This document shows, piece after piece, positions 15,039 through 26,774 of a DNA stretch of 64,000 bases (position 1 is its first letter; every line of letters begins with the position of its first letter). Both the position numbers and the translations under genes were made by a program. The notes beneath the pieces were generated by a model. The model was not told the origin of the DNA and ran no database searches. It saw only the letters and a program-made list of their open reading frames with translations. Origin of the DNA: Crassaminicella thermophila (GTDB lineage Bacteria; Bacillota; Clostridia; Peptostreptococcales; Thermotaleaceae); NCBI RefSeq assembly GCF_008152325.1, contig NZ_CP042243.1, forward strand, positions 811,026-875,025. Reading direction: 5' to 3'.

Positions 15039-15066
15039 TTGACGAAGCGGATAAGAATGGTATAAT
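15039..15066 (+). promoter_or_regulatory. Promoter of the zinc-ribbon gene
   Basis: TTGACG at 15039-15044 and TATAAT at 15061-15066 with a 16-base spacer. Confidence 0.75.
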
Positions 15067-15101
15067 ATTATATAATAGATTTAACATATCAAAAACAATT
15101 G

Positions 15102-15157
15102 CTCCTAATTCTTTAGAAGAAATTGTACGAGATTGTTAAAATCTAGAGAATTAGGAG
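15102..15157 (+). promoter_or_regulatory. 5'-leader hairpin covering the ribosome binding site of the zinc-ribbon gene
   Basis: CTCCTAATTC at 15102-15111 is exactly complementary to GAATTAGGAG at 15148-15157, and the second arm includes most of the AGGAGG ribosome binding site. Folding would hide the site, so translation may be switched by temperature, a protein or another RNA. Confidence 0.55.
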
Positions 15158-15166
15158 GTGAAAGGT

Positions 15167-15325
15167 ATGGCAGACAAAACATTAGTATGCAAAGATTGCG
15201 GAAAAGAGTTTTTATTCACAGAAGGTGAACAAGAATTCTTTAAAGAAAAAGGATTTGAAAGTGAACCAAAAAGATGTGTTGAATGCAGAAGAGCAAGAAG
15301 ACAACAAAATAGCCAAAATAGATAA
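15167..15325 (+). CDS. Zinc-ribbon domain protein (52 aa)
   Basis: A 52-residue protein with two CxxC pairs: LVCKDCGKEF at residues 6-15 and RCVECRRARR at 36-45, the pattern of the small probable zinc-binding (zf-trcl type) proteins common in Clostridia. Between them is FTEGEQEFFKEKGF. The ribosome binding site AGGAGG lies eight bases before the ATG. The gene is transcribed alone from its own promoter to its own terminator. Its biological role is unknown; nucleic-acid binding is plausible from the basic tail. Confidence 0.85.
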   Translation: MADKTLVCKDCGKEFLFTEGEQEFFKEKGFESEPKRCVECRRARRQQNSQNR

Positions 15326-15335
15326 ATGGATATTT

Positions 15336-15370
15336 AAGCTGCTACCGTAATGGTTAGTAGCTTTTTTATT
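15336..15370 (+). terminator. Terminator after the zinc-ribbon gene
   Basis: Stem AAGCTGCTA(CC)/(GG)TTAGTAGCTT with a G-T pair and a T-rich tail. Confidence 0.8.
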
Positions 15371-15477
15371 TTGGATGATGATAATTTTAAAAAAAATACT
15401 ATTGATTTTTATGAAAAAGTATGGTACATTATTTTTCGTCCCTTGAGAGAGGGAAAAACAACTAGAAAAAAATCTAG

Positions 15478-15506
15478 TTGACTTACTTTGAAAGACGTGG
15501 TAGAAT
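15478..15506 (+). promoter_or_regulatory. rRNA promoter P1
   Basis: TTGACT at 15478-15483 and TAGAAT at 15501-15506, 17-base spacer. The -35 box overlaps the inverted repeat AACTAGA/TCTAGTT. The 300-base spacer before 16S otherwise contains only P2 and the processing-stem arm. Confidence 0.75.
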
Positions 15507-15556
15507 ATTTCTTGTCGTCGCTGACAGAGAGCACAAACAAAAAATAAAAAAAGTGC

Positions 15557-15585
15557 TTGACGGATTCGACAAAAAATGATAAGAT
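15557..15585 (+). promoter_or_regulatory. rRNA promoter P2
   Basis: TTGACG at 15557-15562 and TAAGAT at 15580-15585, 17-base spacer, about 100 bases before the 16S 5' end. Tandem promoters are usual for rRNA operons. Confidence 0.75.
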
Positions 15586-15616
15586 AAAAAAGTCGCTGAA
15601 AGGCGATAAGATGTTT

Positions 15617-15652
15617 GATCTTTGAAAACTACACAGTGTAAGAAATTAAGCC
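15617..15652 (+). other. 16S processing stem, left arm
   Basis: The segment with GAAAACTACACAGTGTAAG and TTAAGCC is complementary, with few mismatches, to 17227-17258 after the 16S gene. Pairing forms the RNase III stem of the precursor. Confidence 0.75.
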
Positions 15653-15685
15653 AGCATAAAAGCGCGCAAGCGCAAAACGCCAATT

Positions 15686-17225
<1,540 letters not shown>

Positions 17226-17226
17226 A

Positions 17227-17258
17227 GGCTTAACTTACACTGTTTAGTTTTGAAGGAT
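17227..17258 (+). other. 16S processing stem, right arm
   Basis: Contains CTTACACTGTTTAGTTTTGA, the complement of the left arm upstream of 16S. Confidence 0.75.
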
Positions 17259-17265
17259 TAAGCTT

Positions 17266-17341
17266 GGGGACGTAGCTCAGCTGGGAGAGCACCTGCCTTG
17301 CACGCAGGGGGTCAGGGGTTCGATCCCCCTCGTCTCCACCA
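17266..17341 (+). tRNA. tRNA-Ala (TGC)
   Basis: A 76-nt cloverleaf with encoded CCA. The anticodon arm is CCTGC-CTTGCAC-GCAGG, anticodon TGC. It lies in the 16S-23S spacer, a common place for tRNA-Ala. Confidence 0.96.
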
Positions 17342-17367
17342 TTTAAATCTTTCATGTACCTTGAGAA

Positions 17368-17380
17368 CTGAACAATGCAT
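17368..17380 (+). other. 23S processing stem, left arm
   Basis: CTGAACAATGCAT pairs perfectly with ATGCATTGTTCAG at 20351-20363 beyond the 23S gene. Confidence 0.8.
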
Positions 17381-17394
17381 AAAATACAATTTCT

Positions 17395-20344
<2,950 letters not shown>

Positions 20345-20350
20345 AAATAT

Positions 20351-20363
20351 ATGCATTGTTCAG
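20351..20363 (+). other. 23S processing stem, right arm
   Basis: ATGCATTGTTCAG, the exact complement of the left arm before the 23S gene. Confidence 0.8.
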
Positions 20364-20384
20364 TTTTGAGGGTACAACCTCTAA

Positions 20385-20501
20385 TCCAGTGACAATAGCG
20401 AAGGGGTCACACCTGTTCCCATACCGAACACAGAAGTTAAGCCCTTCAGCGCTGATGGTACTTAGGCGGAGACGCCTTGGGAGAGTAGGTCGTCGCTGGT
20501 T
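20385..20501 (+). rRNA. rrf: 5S ribosomal RNA
   Basis: About 117 nt with the conserved CACACCTGTTCCCATACCGA and GAAGTTAAGCCC segments; 5' CCAGTGAC pairs with the 3' GTCGCTGG to form helix I. Confidence 0.95.
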
Positions 20502-20508
20502 TGGTTGT

Positions 20509-20585
20509 GGCGGCGTAGCTTAGTTGGCTAGAGCGTCCGGTTCATACCCGGAAGGTCGGTGGTTCAAGTCCACTCGCCGCTACCA
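20509..20585 (+). tRNA. tRNA-Met (CAT), elongator type
   Basis: 77-nt cloverleaf; acceptor GGCGGCG pairs with CGCCGCT; anticodon loop TTCATAC gives CAT. The paired first position argues against initiator tRNA, and the body resembles elongator tRNA-Met of Firmicutes. Confidence 0.93.
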
Positions 20586-20592
20586 AAAATGT

Positions 20593-20667
20593 GGCCCATT
20601 GGTCAAGCGGTCAAGACACCGCCCTTTCACGGCGGTAACCCGGGTTCGATTCCCGGATGGGTCACCA
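20593..20667 (+). tRNA. tRNA-Glu (TTC)
   Basis: 75 nt; anticodon arm CCGCC-CTTTCAC-GGCGG; CCA encoded. Confidence 0.96.
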
Positions 20668-20674
20668 ATAATTT

Positions 20675-20751
20675 GGCCCGGTAGTTCAGTTGGTTAGAAT
20701 GCCAGCCTGTCACGCTGGAGGTCGAGGGTTCGAGTCCCTTCCGGGTCGCCA
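20675..20751 (+). tRNA. tRNA-Asp (GTC)
   Basis: 77 nt; anticodon arm CCAGC-CTGTCAC-GCTGG; CCA encoded. Confidence 0.96.
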
Positions 20752-20763
20752 ACTTTAAATTTT

Positions 20764-20837
20764 GCGGATGTAGTTCAATGGTAGAACTCCAGCCTTCCAA
20801 GCTGGTAGCGTGGGTTCGATTCCCATCATCCGCTCCA
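20764..20837 (+). tRNA. tRNA-Gly (TCC)
   Basis: 74 nt; anticodon arm CCAGC-CTTCCAA-GCTGG; CCA encoded. Confidence 0.96.
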
Positions 20838-20841
20838 ATAT

Positions 20842-20918
20842 GGGTTCATAGCTCAGCTGGATAGAGCAACGGCCTTCTAAGCCGTGTGTCCGGGGTTCGA
20901 ATCCCTGTGGACCCGCCA
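20842..20918 (+). tRNA. tRNA-Arg (TCT)
   Basis: 77 nt; anticodon arm ACGGC-CTTCTAA-GCCGT; CCA encoded. Confidence 0.96.
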
Positions 20919-20925
20919 AAAATGT

Positions 20926-21001
20926 TGGGGTATCGCCAAGTCGGTAAGGCACCAGACTTTGACTCTGGCATTCGTAGGTTCGAGTCCTGCTACCCCAGCC
21001 A
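20926..21001 (+). tRNA. tRNA-Gln (TTG)
   Basis: 76 nt; acceptor TGGGGTA/TACCCCA; anticodon arm CCAGA-CTTTGAC-TCTGG; CCA encoded. Confidence 0.96.
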
Positions 21002-21006
21002 GATAT

Positions 21007-21082
21007 GACCCATTAGCTCAGTTGGTAGAGCACTTGACTTTTAATCAAGGTGTCCCGCGTTCGAGCCGCGGATGGGTCACCA
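21007..21082 (+). tRNA. tRNA-Lys (TTT)
   Basis: 76 nt; anticodon arm CTTGA-CTTTTAA-TCAAG; CCA encoded. Confidence 0.96.
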
Positions 21083-21101
21083 AGTTCTAATTCACATTCA
21101 C

Positions 21102-21177
21102 AGGGGTATAGCTCAGTTGGTAGAGCAGTGGTCTCCAAAACCACGTGCCGAGGGTTCAAGTCCTTCTGCCCCTGCCA
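21102..21177 (+). tRNA. tRNA-Trp (CCA)
   Basis: 76 nt; anticodon arm GTGGT-CTCCAAA-ACCAC; 3' CCA encoded. Confidence 0.96.
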
Positions 21178-21194
21178 ATGTTTAATATACATAT

Positions 21195-21271
21195 CGGGGT
21201 GTAGCGCAGTTTGGTAGCGCATCTGGTTTGGGACCAGAGGGCCGCGGGTTCAAATCCTGCCACCCCGACCA
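21195..21271 (+). tRNA. tRNA-Pro (TGG)
   Basis: 77 nt; anticodon arm TCTGG-TTTGGGA-CCAGA; CCA encoded. Confidence 0.96.
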
Positions 21272-21274
21272 TAA

Positions 21275-21351
<77 letters not shown>

Positions 21352-21358
21352 TATATTG

Positions 21359-21435
21359 GGGCCTTTAGCTCAGTTGGTTAGAGCGTCCGGCTCATAACCG
21401 GCAGGTCCGGGGTTCGAGTCCCTGAAGGCCCACCA
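21359..21435 (+). tRNA. tRNA-Ile2 (CAT, lysidine-type) or tRNA-Met
   Basis: 77 nt; acceptor GGGCCTT/AAGGCCC; anticodon loop CTCATAA. The CTCATAA loop and the GCCTTTAGCTCAGTTGG body match the AUA-reading tRNA-Ile2 of Firmicutes, in which C34 becomes lysidine; an automatic caller would label it Met. Confidence 0.85.
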
Positions 21436-21439
21436 ATTT

Positions 21440-21515
21440 GCCCAGATAGCTCAGTCGGTAGAGCAGGGGACTGAAAATCCCCGTGTCGGTGGTTCGATTC
21501 CGCCTCTGGGCACCA
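21440..21515 (+). tRNA. tRNA-Phe (GAA)
   Basis: 76 nt; anticodon arm GGGGA-CTGAAAA-TCCCC; CCA encoded. Last tRNA of the array. Confidence 0.96.
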
Positions 21516-21521
21516 TTTGTT

Positions 21522-21555
21522 AAAATAGCAAGTGTATTCGCTTGCTATTTTTTTT
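21522..21555 (+). terminator. Terminator of the rRNA-tRNA operon
   Basis: 11-bp stem AAAATAGCAAG/CTTGCTATTTT, eight-base loop and a long T run directly after the last tRNA. Confidence 0.92.
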
Positions 21556-21653
21556 ATAATCTTTTATTATAGAAAATGAAATATAAAAAAGATAAGTGAA
21601 TGACTTTGATATTGCTTATCTATATAAGCATATTTGCATATTGAGGTGATAAT

Positions 21654-22490
21654 ATGAAACGAGAAGCGATTTTGAATTATTATATATATAATGGAGAGAA
21701 ATGTTCTACGGATAGTATTGAGGTTTTTGATAATATTATTTCTCCTATTATCTATGAAGTTATAAGAATTATTGATGGTATTCCTTTATTTTTAGAAGAT
21801 CATTTAGAACGATTTAGAAAATCTTTAGATTTATTAGGGGTAAAGCTAGAAAAGTCAGATGAAGAAATAAAAGCTGAAATTTTTGAGCTTATTAAGATAA
21901 ATAAATGTAATCAGATGAATGTAAAATTGCTTTGTAGCAATCTTTATGAAAAAGAGCAAGATTTTTTTGTTTATTTTGTAAAGAGTCATTATCCAGAGCC
22001 ATTTCTTTATAAAAAGGGAATACATACGATTTTATTTTATTCTGAGAGAGAAAATCCGAATGCAAAGGTTTTAAATACATCTTTAAGAGAATGTGTGAAT
22101 GAAGCAATAAAAAAGGCTGATGCTTATGAAGCACTTTTGGTAAATGAAGATGGATATATTATGGAAGGCAGTAGGTCTAATATGTTTTTTGTAAAGAAAG
22201 ATGTAGTTTATACAGCTCCTGCAAAAGATGTATTATTAGGTGTAACAAGAAATTATATTATGAAGGTTTGTAAGATGTTAAATATAAAGGTAGTAGAGAA
22301 AGCTATCCATGAAAAAGAAATAGCTTCATTAGATGGAGCTTTTATGAGTGGAACTTCTGTAAATGTTTTGCCAATTAAGAGCATTGATAAAATAAAGATG
22401 GATTCTGTTGATAATCAAGTGATTAATAAAATTTTAGAAGGTTATCTAAATGAGATGAAAGATTATATTAAAAGTCAAACTGCCAGATGA
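21654..22490 (+). CDS. Class IV aminotransferase (branched-chain/D-amino acid transaminase-like)
   Basis: A 278-residue fold-type IV PLP enzyme. Early residues carry YEVIRIIDGIPLFLEDHLERF, the class IV start with the helix after strand 2. The motif MEGSRSNMFFVKKD near residue 170 holds the conserved Glu that contacts the PLP ring nitrogen, and LLGVTRNYIM follows as usual; the Lys of PNAKVLN near residue 142 is the likely Schiff base. The family includes IlvE, D-amino acid transaminase and aminodeoxychorismate lyase (PabC). Sequence alone does not decide the substrate. It is a single gene after the tRNA array, ending in a perfect palindrome. Confidence 0.88.
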   Translation: MKREAILNYYIYNGEKCSTDSIEVFDNIISPIIYEVIRIIDGIPLFLEDHLERFRKSLDLLGVKLEKSDEEIKAEIFELIKINKCNQMNVKLLCSNLYEKEQDFFVYFVKSHYPEPFLYKKGIHTILFYSERENPNAKVLNTSLRECVNEAIKKADAYEALLVNEDGYIMEGSRSNMFFVKKDVVYTAPAKDVLLGVTRNYIMKVCKMLNIKVVEKAIHEKEIASLDGAFMSGTSVNVLPIKSIDKIKMDSVDNQVINKILEGYLNEMKDYIKSQTAR

Positions 22491-22503
22491 TCATCTGGCA
22501 GTT
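22478..22503 (+). terminator. Perfect 26-bp palindrome at the end of the aminotransferase gene
   Basis: AACTGCCAGATGA is followed at once by its exact complement. The stop codon TGA is in the left arm. It could act as a terminator hairpin or mRNA-stabilising end, though no long T run follows. Confidence 0.6.
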
Positions 22504-22518
22504 CCAGTTATGCTTAAT

Positions 22519-22571
22519 TTGCAAAGTTAGAAATAGATGGTATAATTAGAAATAAAAGTTTTTACCATCTA
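22519..22571 (+). promoter_or_regulatory. Promoter with adjacent inverted repeat before ctpA
   Basis: TTGCAA at 22519-22524 and TATAAT at 22541-22546 (16-base spacer). An inverted repeat TAGATGGTA (22534-22542) / TACCATCTA (22563-22571) straddles the -10 box and start region, so it may be an operator or a leader hairpin. Confidence 0.5.
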
Positions 22572-22675
22572 TGGAAAATACGTTGTTATATTCAATTTCG
22601 TTTAAGAATAAAATATTTATGTAACATTTTTATTAAGAGCTGGTTTATTAAAATAATATTGAGGTGAAGAGATTT

Positions 22676-23899
22676 ATGATAAGTAAAAAACGGGCAGCAG
22701 TAGGAGCAATTATACTTGTATTAATAACCACTTTTTTAACTTTTACAGTAAGTAATGTCGTTGGATTAACATTAGGAGATAAGGTGATTATTTCAAAACA
22801 GAATTATGAATACTTTAAAAGTATCCATAAAAGCTACAAAAAAATATTAAGCTTAAAAGGATTTATAGAAGAAAACTATTATAAACCAGTAGATGTGAGT
22901 AAATTTGAGGATGGTATGATAAAAGGAATGTTTGAATCTTTAGAGGATCCTTATTCTGTTTATATGGATAAGAAAGAATTTAGCAATTTTATGGAACATA
23001 CCAAAGGAACATATGGAGGAATTGGTGTTATTATGACACCAGGAACAGACGGCTTCATAACAGTTGTAGCCCCTATAGAAGATACACCAGGAGAGCGAGC
23101 TGGTATGAAATCTGGAGATAAGATTATAAAGGTAAATGATAAGGAAGTAACAGCAGAAAAATTAGATGAGGCTGTAGCAATGATTAAGGGAAAGCCTGGT
23201 ACAAAAGTAAATTTAACCATTATGAGACCAGGGAAAAAAGAACCTTTTTCTGTAGAGTTAAGAAGAGAAGAAATAAGATTAAAAACTGTGAAGTCAAGAA
23301 TGTTAGAAGATGGAATTGGATATATCCGTATTACCATGTTTGATGAAAAAACATCGGATGATTTTTTAAAGCATCTTGCAAAGCTTGAGAAGAAGAATAT
23401 TAAAGGGCTTATTATTGACTTAAGAGATAATCCTGGAGGACTTTTATCAGAATGTGTAAGGATTGCAGATAGATTATTAGGAGAACAAGTTATTGTATAT
23501 ACCCAAGATAGAACAGGACATCGTAAATATGAAAAATCTGATAAAAGACATGTAGATTATCCTTTTGTATTATTAGTAAATGGAGGAAGTGCTAGTGCAT
23601 CAGAGATTTTATCAGGTGCTGTAAAAGACACAAAATCAGGAACTTTAATTGGAACAACAACCTTTGGAAAAGGATTGGTGCAGCAGGTAAAACCTCTGAA
23701 TGACGGAACAGGATTCAAATTAACAACGGCCCAATACTTTACACCTAATGGAATATACATCCATGGAAAAGGAATCGAGCCAGATATCTTTATTGATCTG
23801 CCAGAAGAATTGAAAGAACGTGTAGATCTGACAGATGAGGAAGATGTGCAGCTACAAAAGGGAATTTCAGTATTAAAACAAAAAATAGCAAAACATTAA
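22676..23899 (+). CDS. ctpA: S41 family carboxyl-terminal processing protease
   Basis: A membrane-anchored C-terminal processing protease of about 407 residues that acts outside the membrane. One N-terminal hydrophobic segment (AAVGAIILVLITTFLTFTV) anchors it. A PDZ domain covers about residues 95-180 (TPGERAGMKSGDKIIKVNDK) and the S41 peptidase domain follows, with the catalytic serine in GGSASASEILSGA and the lysine in TTFGKGLVQQV. I use the ATG at 22676: the GAGGTGA site lies eight bases before it, whereas an upstream in-frame GTG overlaps that site. The next gene also has a PDZ domain, a pairing seen in Clostridia. Confidence 0.93.
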   Translation: MISKKRAAVGAIILVLITTFLTFTVSNVVGLTLGDKVIISKQNYEYFKSIHKSYKKILSLKGFIEENYYKPVDVSKFEDGMIKGMFESLEDPYSVYMDKKEFSNFMEHTKGTYGGIGVIMTPGTDGFITVVAPIEDTPGERAGMKSGDKIIKVNDKEVTAEKLDEAVAMIKGKPGTKVNLTIMRPGKKEPFSVELRREEIRLKTVKSRMLEDGIGYIRITMFDEKTSDDFLKHLAKLEKKNIKGLIIDLRDNPGGLLSECVRIADRLLGEQVIVYTQDRTGHRKYEKSDKRHVDYPFVLLVNGGSASASEILSGAVKDTKSGTLIGTTTFGKGLVQQVKPLNDGTGFKLTTAQYFTPNGIYIHGKGIEPDIFIDLPEELKERVDLTDEEDVQLQKGISVLKQKIAKH

Positions 23900-23974
23900 A
23901 CTAGAGATATTGATGCTGAAATAAAAATTTTGGCATCAATATTTTTAATATAAGGCTGCTAAGGAGGCGTTTTG

Positions 23975-25210
23975 ATGATTCCATTTTTAGAGTTATTAAA
24001 GATGGCACTACTTACAGTGTTTACCATATTTGCAAATCCTTTGTTTTGGATGGTTATTTTTTTAGTTGCTGTGCAGTATAGAAAGCTTAATAAGATGAGA
24101 ATAAGAGTACTAGGAAAAGGAAGCTCCTTAAAAGATATGATATTTAGTGCAATAAAAGCAGGTTTATTAGGAGGAATCATAGGAAGTATTCTTATTATGA
24201 TTTTAGGGATTACTATTGATGCAAGTGATTTTCATTTTATCCTTCCTTTGGCAATTTTATTGATGCTTATTGATATTCGTTATATATGCTTTTCTTATTC
24301 AGGTGGGTTACTAGCATTATCTAGTTTGATATTAGGCTTTCCAAAGCTAAATGTTTCAAGTATTATTGCTATTGTAGCTATTCTTCATATGATTGAAAGT
24401 ATTTTAATTTACTTTGATGGCTATAAATATGCTATGCCTATGTTTGTAGAAGATAAAAGGTATGGTGTGGTAGGAGCTTTTACCTTGCAGAGGTTTTGGC
24501 CTATTCCTTTTACTGTATTGCTTTTAGCAATAGGACCATTGCAAGGAGGAGAGGAGATAAATCTTCCTAATTGGTGGCCACTTTTTAAGGCAAGTATAGA
24601 TGTTAATAATATTCCTCTACAAATTTCTTGTATTGTTGCTGCTCTTGGATATGGAGATGTGGCACGATCTACTACTCCAAAAGAAAAGAGTAAAACATCT
24701 GCAAAAAGGTTGTTTTTTTATAGCTTGATTTTGTTGAGTTTATCTATTATATCAACAAAAGTATATTTTTTTAAGTTTATTGCAGCTTTATTTGCTCCTT
24801 TAGCTCATGAGTATTTGATTATTTATGGGCAAAGAGAGGAGAAAAAGGCAATTCCAATTTTTAGAAGACATTCAATGGGTGTTACTGTATTAGATGTAGA
24901 AAATGGAGTGGGGAATAATATTGGATTAGAGCCTGGAGATGTTATTATTAAGATAAATAATCAACTTGTAAGTGACCCTTTGGATATACAGGAAGTTTTA
25001 AAATATTATCCGCCTTATATTTGGATAGATGTTATTGATATAAAAGGGAATATAAGAAAATTAGAGTATAAGGATTATAAGAGAGGTATTAATAGTTTGG
25101 GAATTGTAGTTGTACCAAAAGATTCAAATGTTGTTTTTGATTTAGAGTCTTCTTATAGTATTATAGAAAAATTTTTAAAAAGATTATTTATTAGCAAAAA
25201 AAACATGTAA
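23975..25210 (+). CDS. Multi-pass membrane protein with C-terminal PDZ domain
   Basis: A protein of about 411 residues. Residues 1-310 hold some seven to nine membrane helices (for example NPLFWMVIFLVAVQY, LLGGIIGSILIMILGI). The C-terminal 100 residues form a PDZ domain: VLDVENGVGNNIGLEPGDVI then KINNQLVSDPLDIQEVL. This resembles the clostridial relatives of SpoIVFB-linked/YlbL-type PDZ membrane proteins, but no protease motif is visible. ATG at 23975 is chosen because AAGGAGG ends seven bases before it; an adjacent TTG is upstream. It follows the ctpA-type gene by 75 bases and may work with it in envelope protein turnover. The function is unknown. Confidence 0.75.
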   Translation: MIPFLELLKMALLTVFTIFANPLFWMVIFLVAVQYRKLNKMRIRVLGKGSSLKDMIFSAIKAGLLGGIIGSILIMILGITIDASDFHFILPLAILLMLIDIRYICFSYSGGLLALSSLILGFPKLNVSSIIAIVAILHMIESILIYFDGYKYAMPMFVEDKRYGVVGAFTLQRFWPIPFTVLLLAIGPLQGGEEINLPNWWPLFKASIDVNNIPLQISCIVAALGYGDVARSTTPKEKSKTSAKRLFFYSLILLSLSIISTKVYFFKFIAALFAPLAHEYLIIYGQREEKKAIPIFRRHSMGVTVLDVENGVGNNIGLEPGDVIIKINNQLVSDPLDIQEVLKYYPPYIWIDVIDIKGNIRKLEYKDYKRGINSLGIVVVPKDSNVVFDLESSYSIIEKFLKRLFISKKNM

Positions 25211-25228
25211 AATTACATGTTTTTTTTG
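25196..25228. terminator. Bidirectional terminator between convergent genes
   Basis: A-rich/T-rich stem AACATGTAA/TTACATGTT extended by A and T runs, usable in both directions; it overlaps both stop codons. Confidence 0.85.
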
Positions 25229-26436
25229 CTAATTTTATGTTTATACATTCTAGAGTCTGCTATTTTTATTAATGCTTTGTGATCAATAGAATCCTCTGGA
25301 AAAGAAGAAATCCCATAGCTAAATTGTACATAAAATTTATTATTCTCATAGCTTAATGGATTTTGGCTTATTATTTTAGAAAGAGATGCTAGCTTTTTTT
25401 GTACCTGCTTTTTATCTGTATTTATGAAAAGTAATATAAACTCATCTCCACCAAATCTTCCTATTAGATCTGATGCTCTTACATGCTTTTTTAACATATC
25501 TGAAAAATATTGAATTACTAAATCTCCAGCAAGATGCCCATACTTATCATTTATTTGTTTGAAATTGTTTAGATCTATTATACATAAACAGAATTTTTCA
25601 TTATATCTTTTAGCACGTTCAAATATATTGTTGTATAATTCATCAAAATAGTGACGGTGATATAGCTTTGTCAGACCATCATACCTAGATAAAAATAAGG
25701 TTTTTTCAAAAAGAAGTACATTTTTCATAGAAACAGAAAGCTGGCCTGCTAAATATTCCATTATGGCTAGGTCTTCTTTTGTAAAAAAAACATTTTGATA
25801 GATACTATCCACATTGATTATGCCATATAGCTGATCATCAATCAGAATAGGTGTGCAAATTGTAGATTTTATATCTAAAGCATGCTGATTGGTTAATAGA
25901 TTATAATGATACTTTTTTATATTATTATAATTAAAAAGCTTTGGGTTTTTTATTATAATAGATTTTTTGTAGTTTGTACTAGCTAAAAATGTTTCATCTA
26001 TTGATAGTTTTATTTCAGAAAGCTTATCTAGATCAAAACCATGAACAGCTTTATATTCAAATAAACCATCATCATTTTTTATTAGAATACTTGCAGTATC
26101 TGCTTTATCAAAAATTTGAACAATACTATCCACAAAAAGCTGTAAAAGTTCATCCATATTTTTCATGTGAATAATTGAGTTACTTATTTGAAGCATTACA
26201 TCTTTCATTTCATTATACTTTTCCATTTCTTTATTAACATGTAACATATTTTTTATGTTTTGATCAATTATTTTTAACTTATAAAAGCATAAAAATCCTA
26301 AAATTATAGAAGTTAGAGCAGGATACAATAAGCTAAACTCTTTTATTATATAATTTAAAAAGCTATAGATGATAAATGGAATCAATACGGATAAAATACA
26401 GATAAAAATAGTTTTTTTATTAAAATAGGATAGCAA
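25213..26436 (-). CDS. GAF-GGDEF diguanylate cyclase, membrane-bound
   Basis: A 407-residue signalling enzyme that makes cyclic di-GMP from two GTP. Two N-terminal membrane helices (TIFICILSVLIPFIIYSFL and the segment around LTSIILGFLCFY) are followed by a GAF sensor domain (about 80-230) and a GGDEF domain (about 245-407). The active-site motif is intact: GRFGGDEFILLF. An RxxD inhibitory site (RASD) lies five residues before it, so the product should inhibit the enzyme. It is transcribed alone, convergent with the PDZ protein gene. A c-di-GMP riboswitch and an HD-GYP protein elsewhere in the window belong to the same signalling network. Confidence 0.92.
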   Translation of the reverse strand: MLSYFNKKTIFICILSVLIPFIIYSFLNYIIKEFSLLYPALTSIILGFLCFYKLKIIDQNIKNMLHVNKEMEKYNEMKDVMLQISNSIIHMKNMDELLQLFVDSIVQIFDKADTASILIKNDDGLFEYKAVHGFDLDKLSEIKLSIDETFLASTNYKKSIIIKNPKLFNYNNIKKYHYNLLTNQHALDIKSTICTPILIDDQLYGIINVDSIYQNVFFTKEDLAIMEYLAGQLSVSMKNVLLFEKTLFLSRYDGLTKLYHRHYFDELYNNIFERAKRYNEKFCLCIIDLNNFKQINDKYGHLAGDLVIQYFSDMLKKHVRASDLIGRFGGDEFILLFINTDKKQVQKKLASLSKIISQNPLSYENNKFYVQFSYGISSFPEDSIDHKALIKIADSRMYKHKISKKNM

Positions 26437-26774
26437 ATCTACTCACCTTCATTTTTTATATTTTAAAGTATTATTATTTTTATTCTATCATTATATACTA
26501 TTCCTGTTTCTTTGAAAATGATCAAATGAAAAGGTAGGACTGTAGAAGGACTTAAAGTAGGCTTAAAGTGGCATAGGAACAAGGGTTATTGCTATACCAA
26601 ATTTTTACACATAAACTGGTACAGTATCATTGACTTAATAATTAGGAAAAGATATAATGAAAAGTACGAACAAATGTTTGGGAAATTAAGTTGTGTTTAT
26701 TTAATGAATGAAAAATAACGCTCATGTTAATGAGGGTTATCTATATAATAATAGTAAAATAGAGGGGTTTTGAT
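26437..26774. other. Divergent spacer between the GGDEF gene and uvrB
   Basis: About 340 bases. It contains the uvrB promoter and, at 26704-26725, a short piece similar to the left half of the MITE-like repeats (ATGAATGAAAAATAACGCTC); that piece starts an imperfect hairpin ATAACGCTCAT-GTTA-ATGAGGGTTAT. Nothing else was recognised, including no LexA-type box that I could be sure of. Confidence 0.6.
26630..26658 (+). promoter_or_regulatory. Promoter of uvrB-uvrA
   Basis: TTGACT at 26630-26635 and TATAAT at 26653-26658, 17-base spacer, giving a leader of about 110 bases. Confidence 0.75.

Noticed and set aside
20755-21222. Short open frames over the tRNA array
   Set aside because: All overlap complete tRNA cloverleaves.
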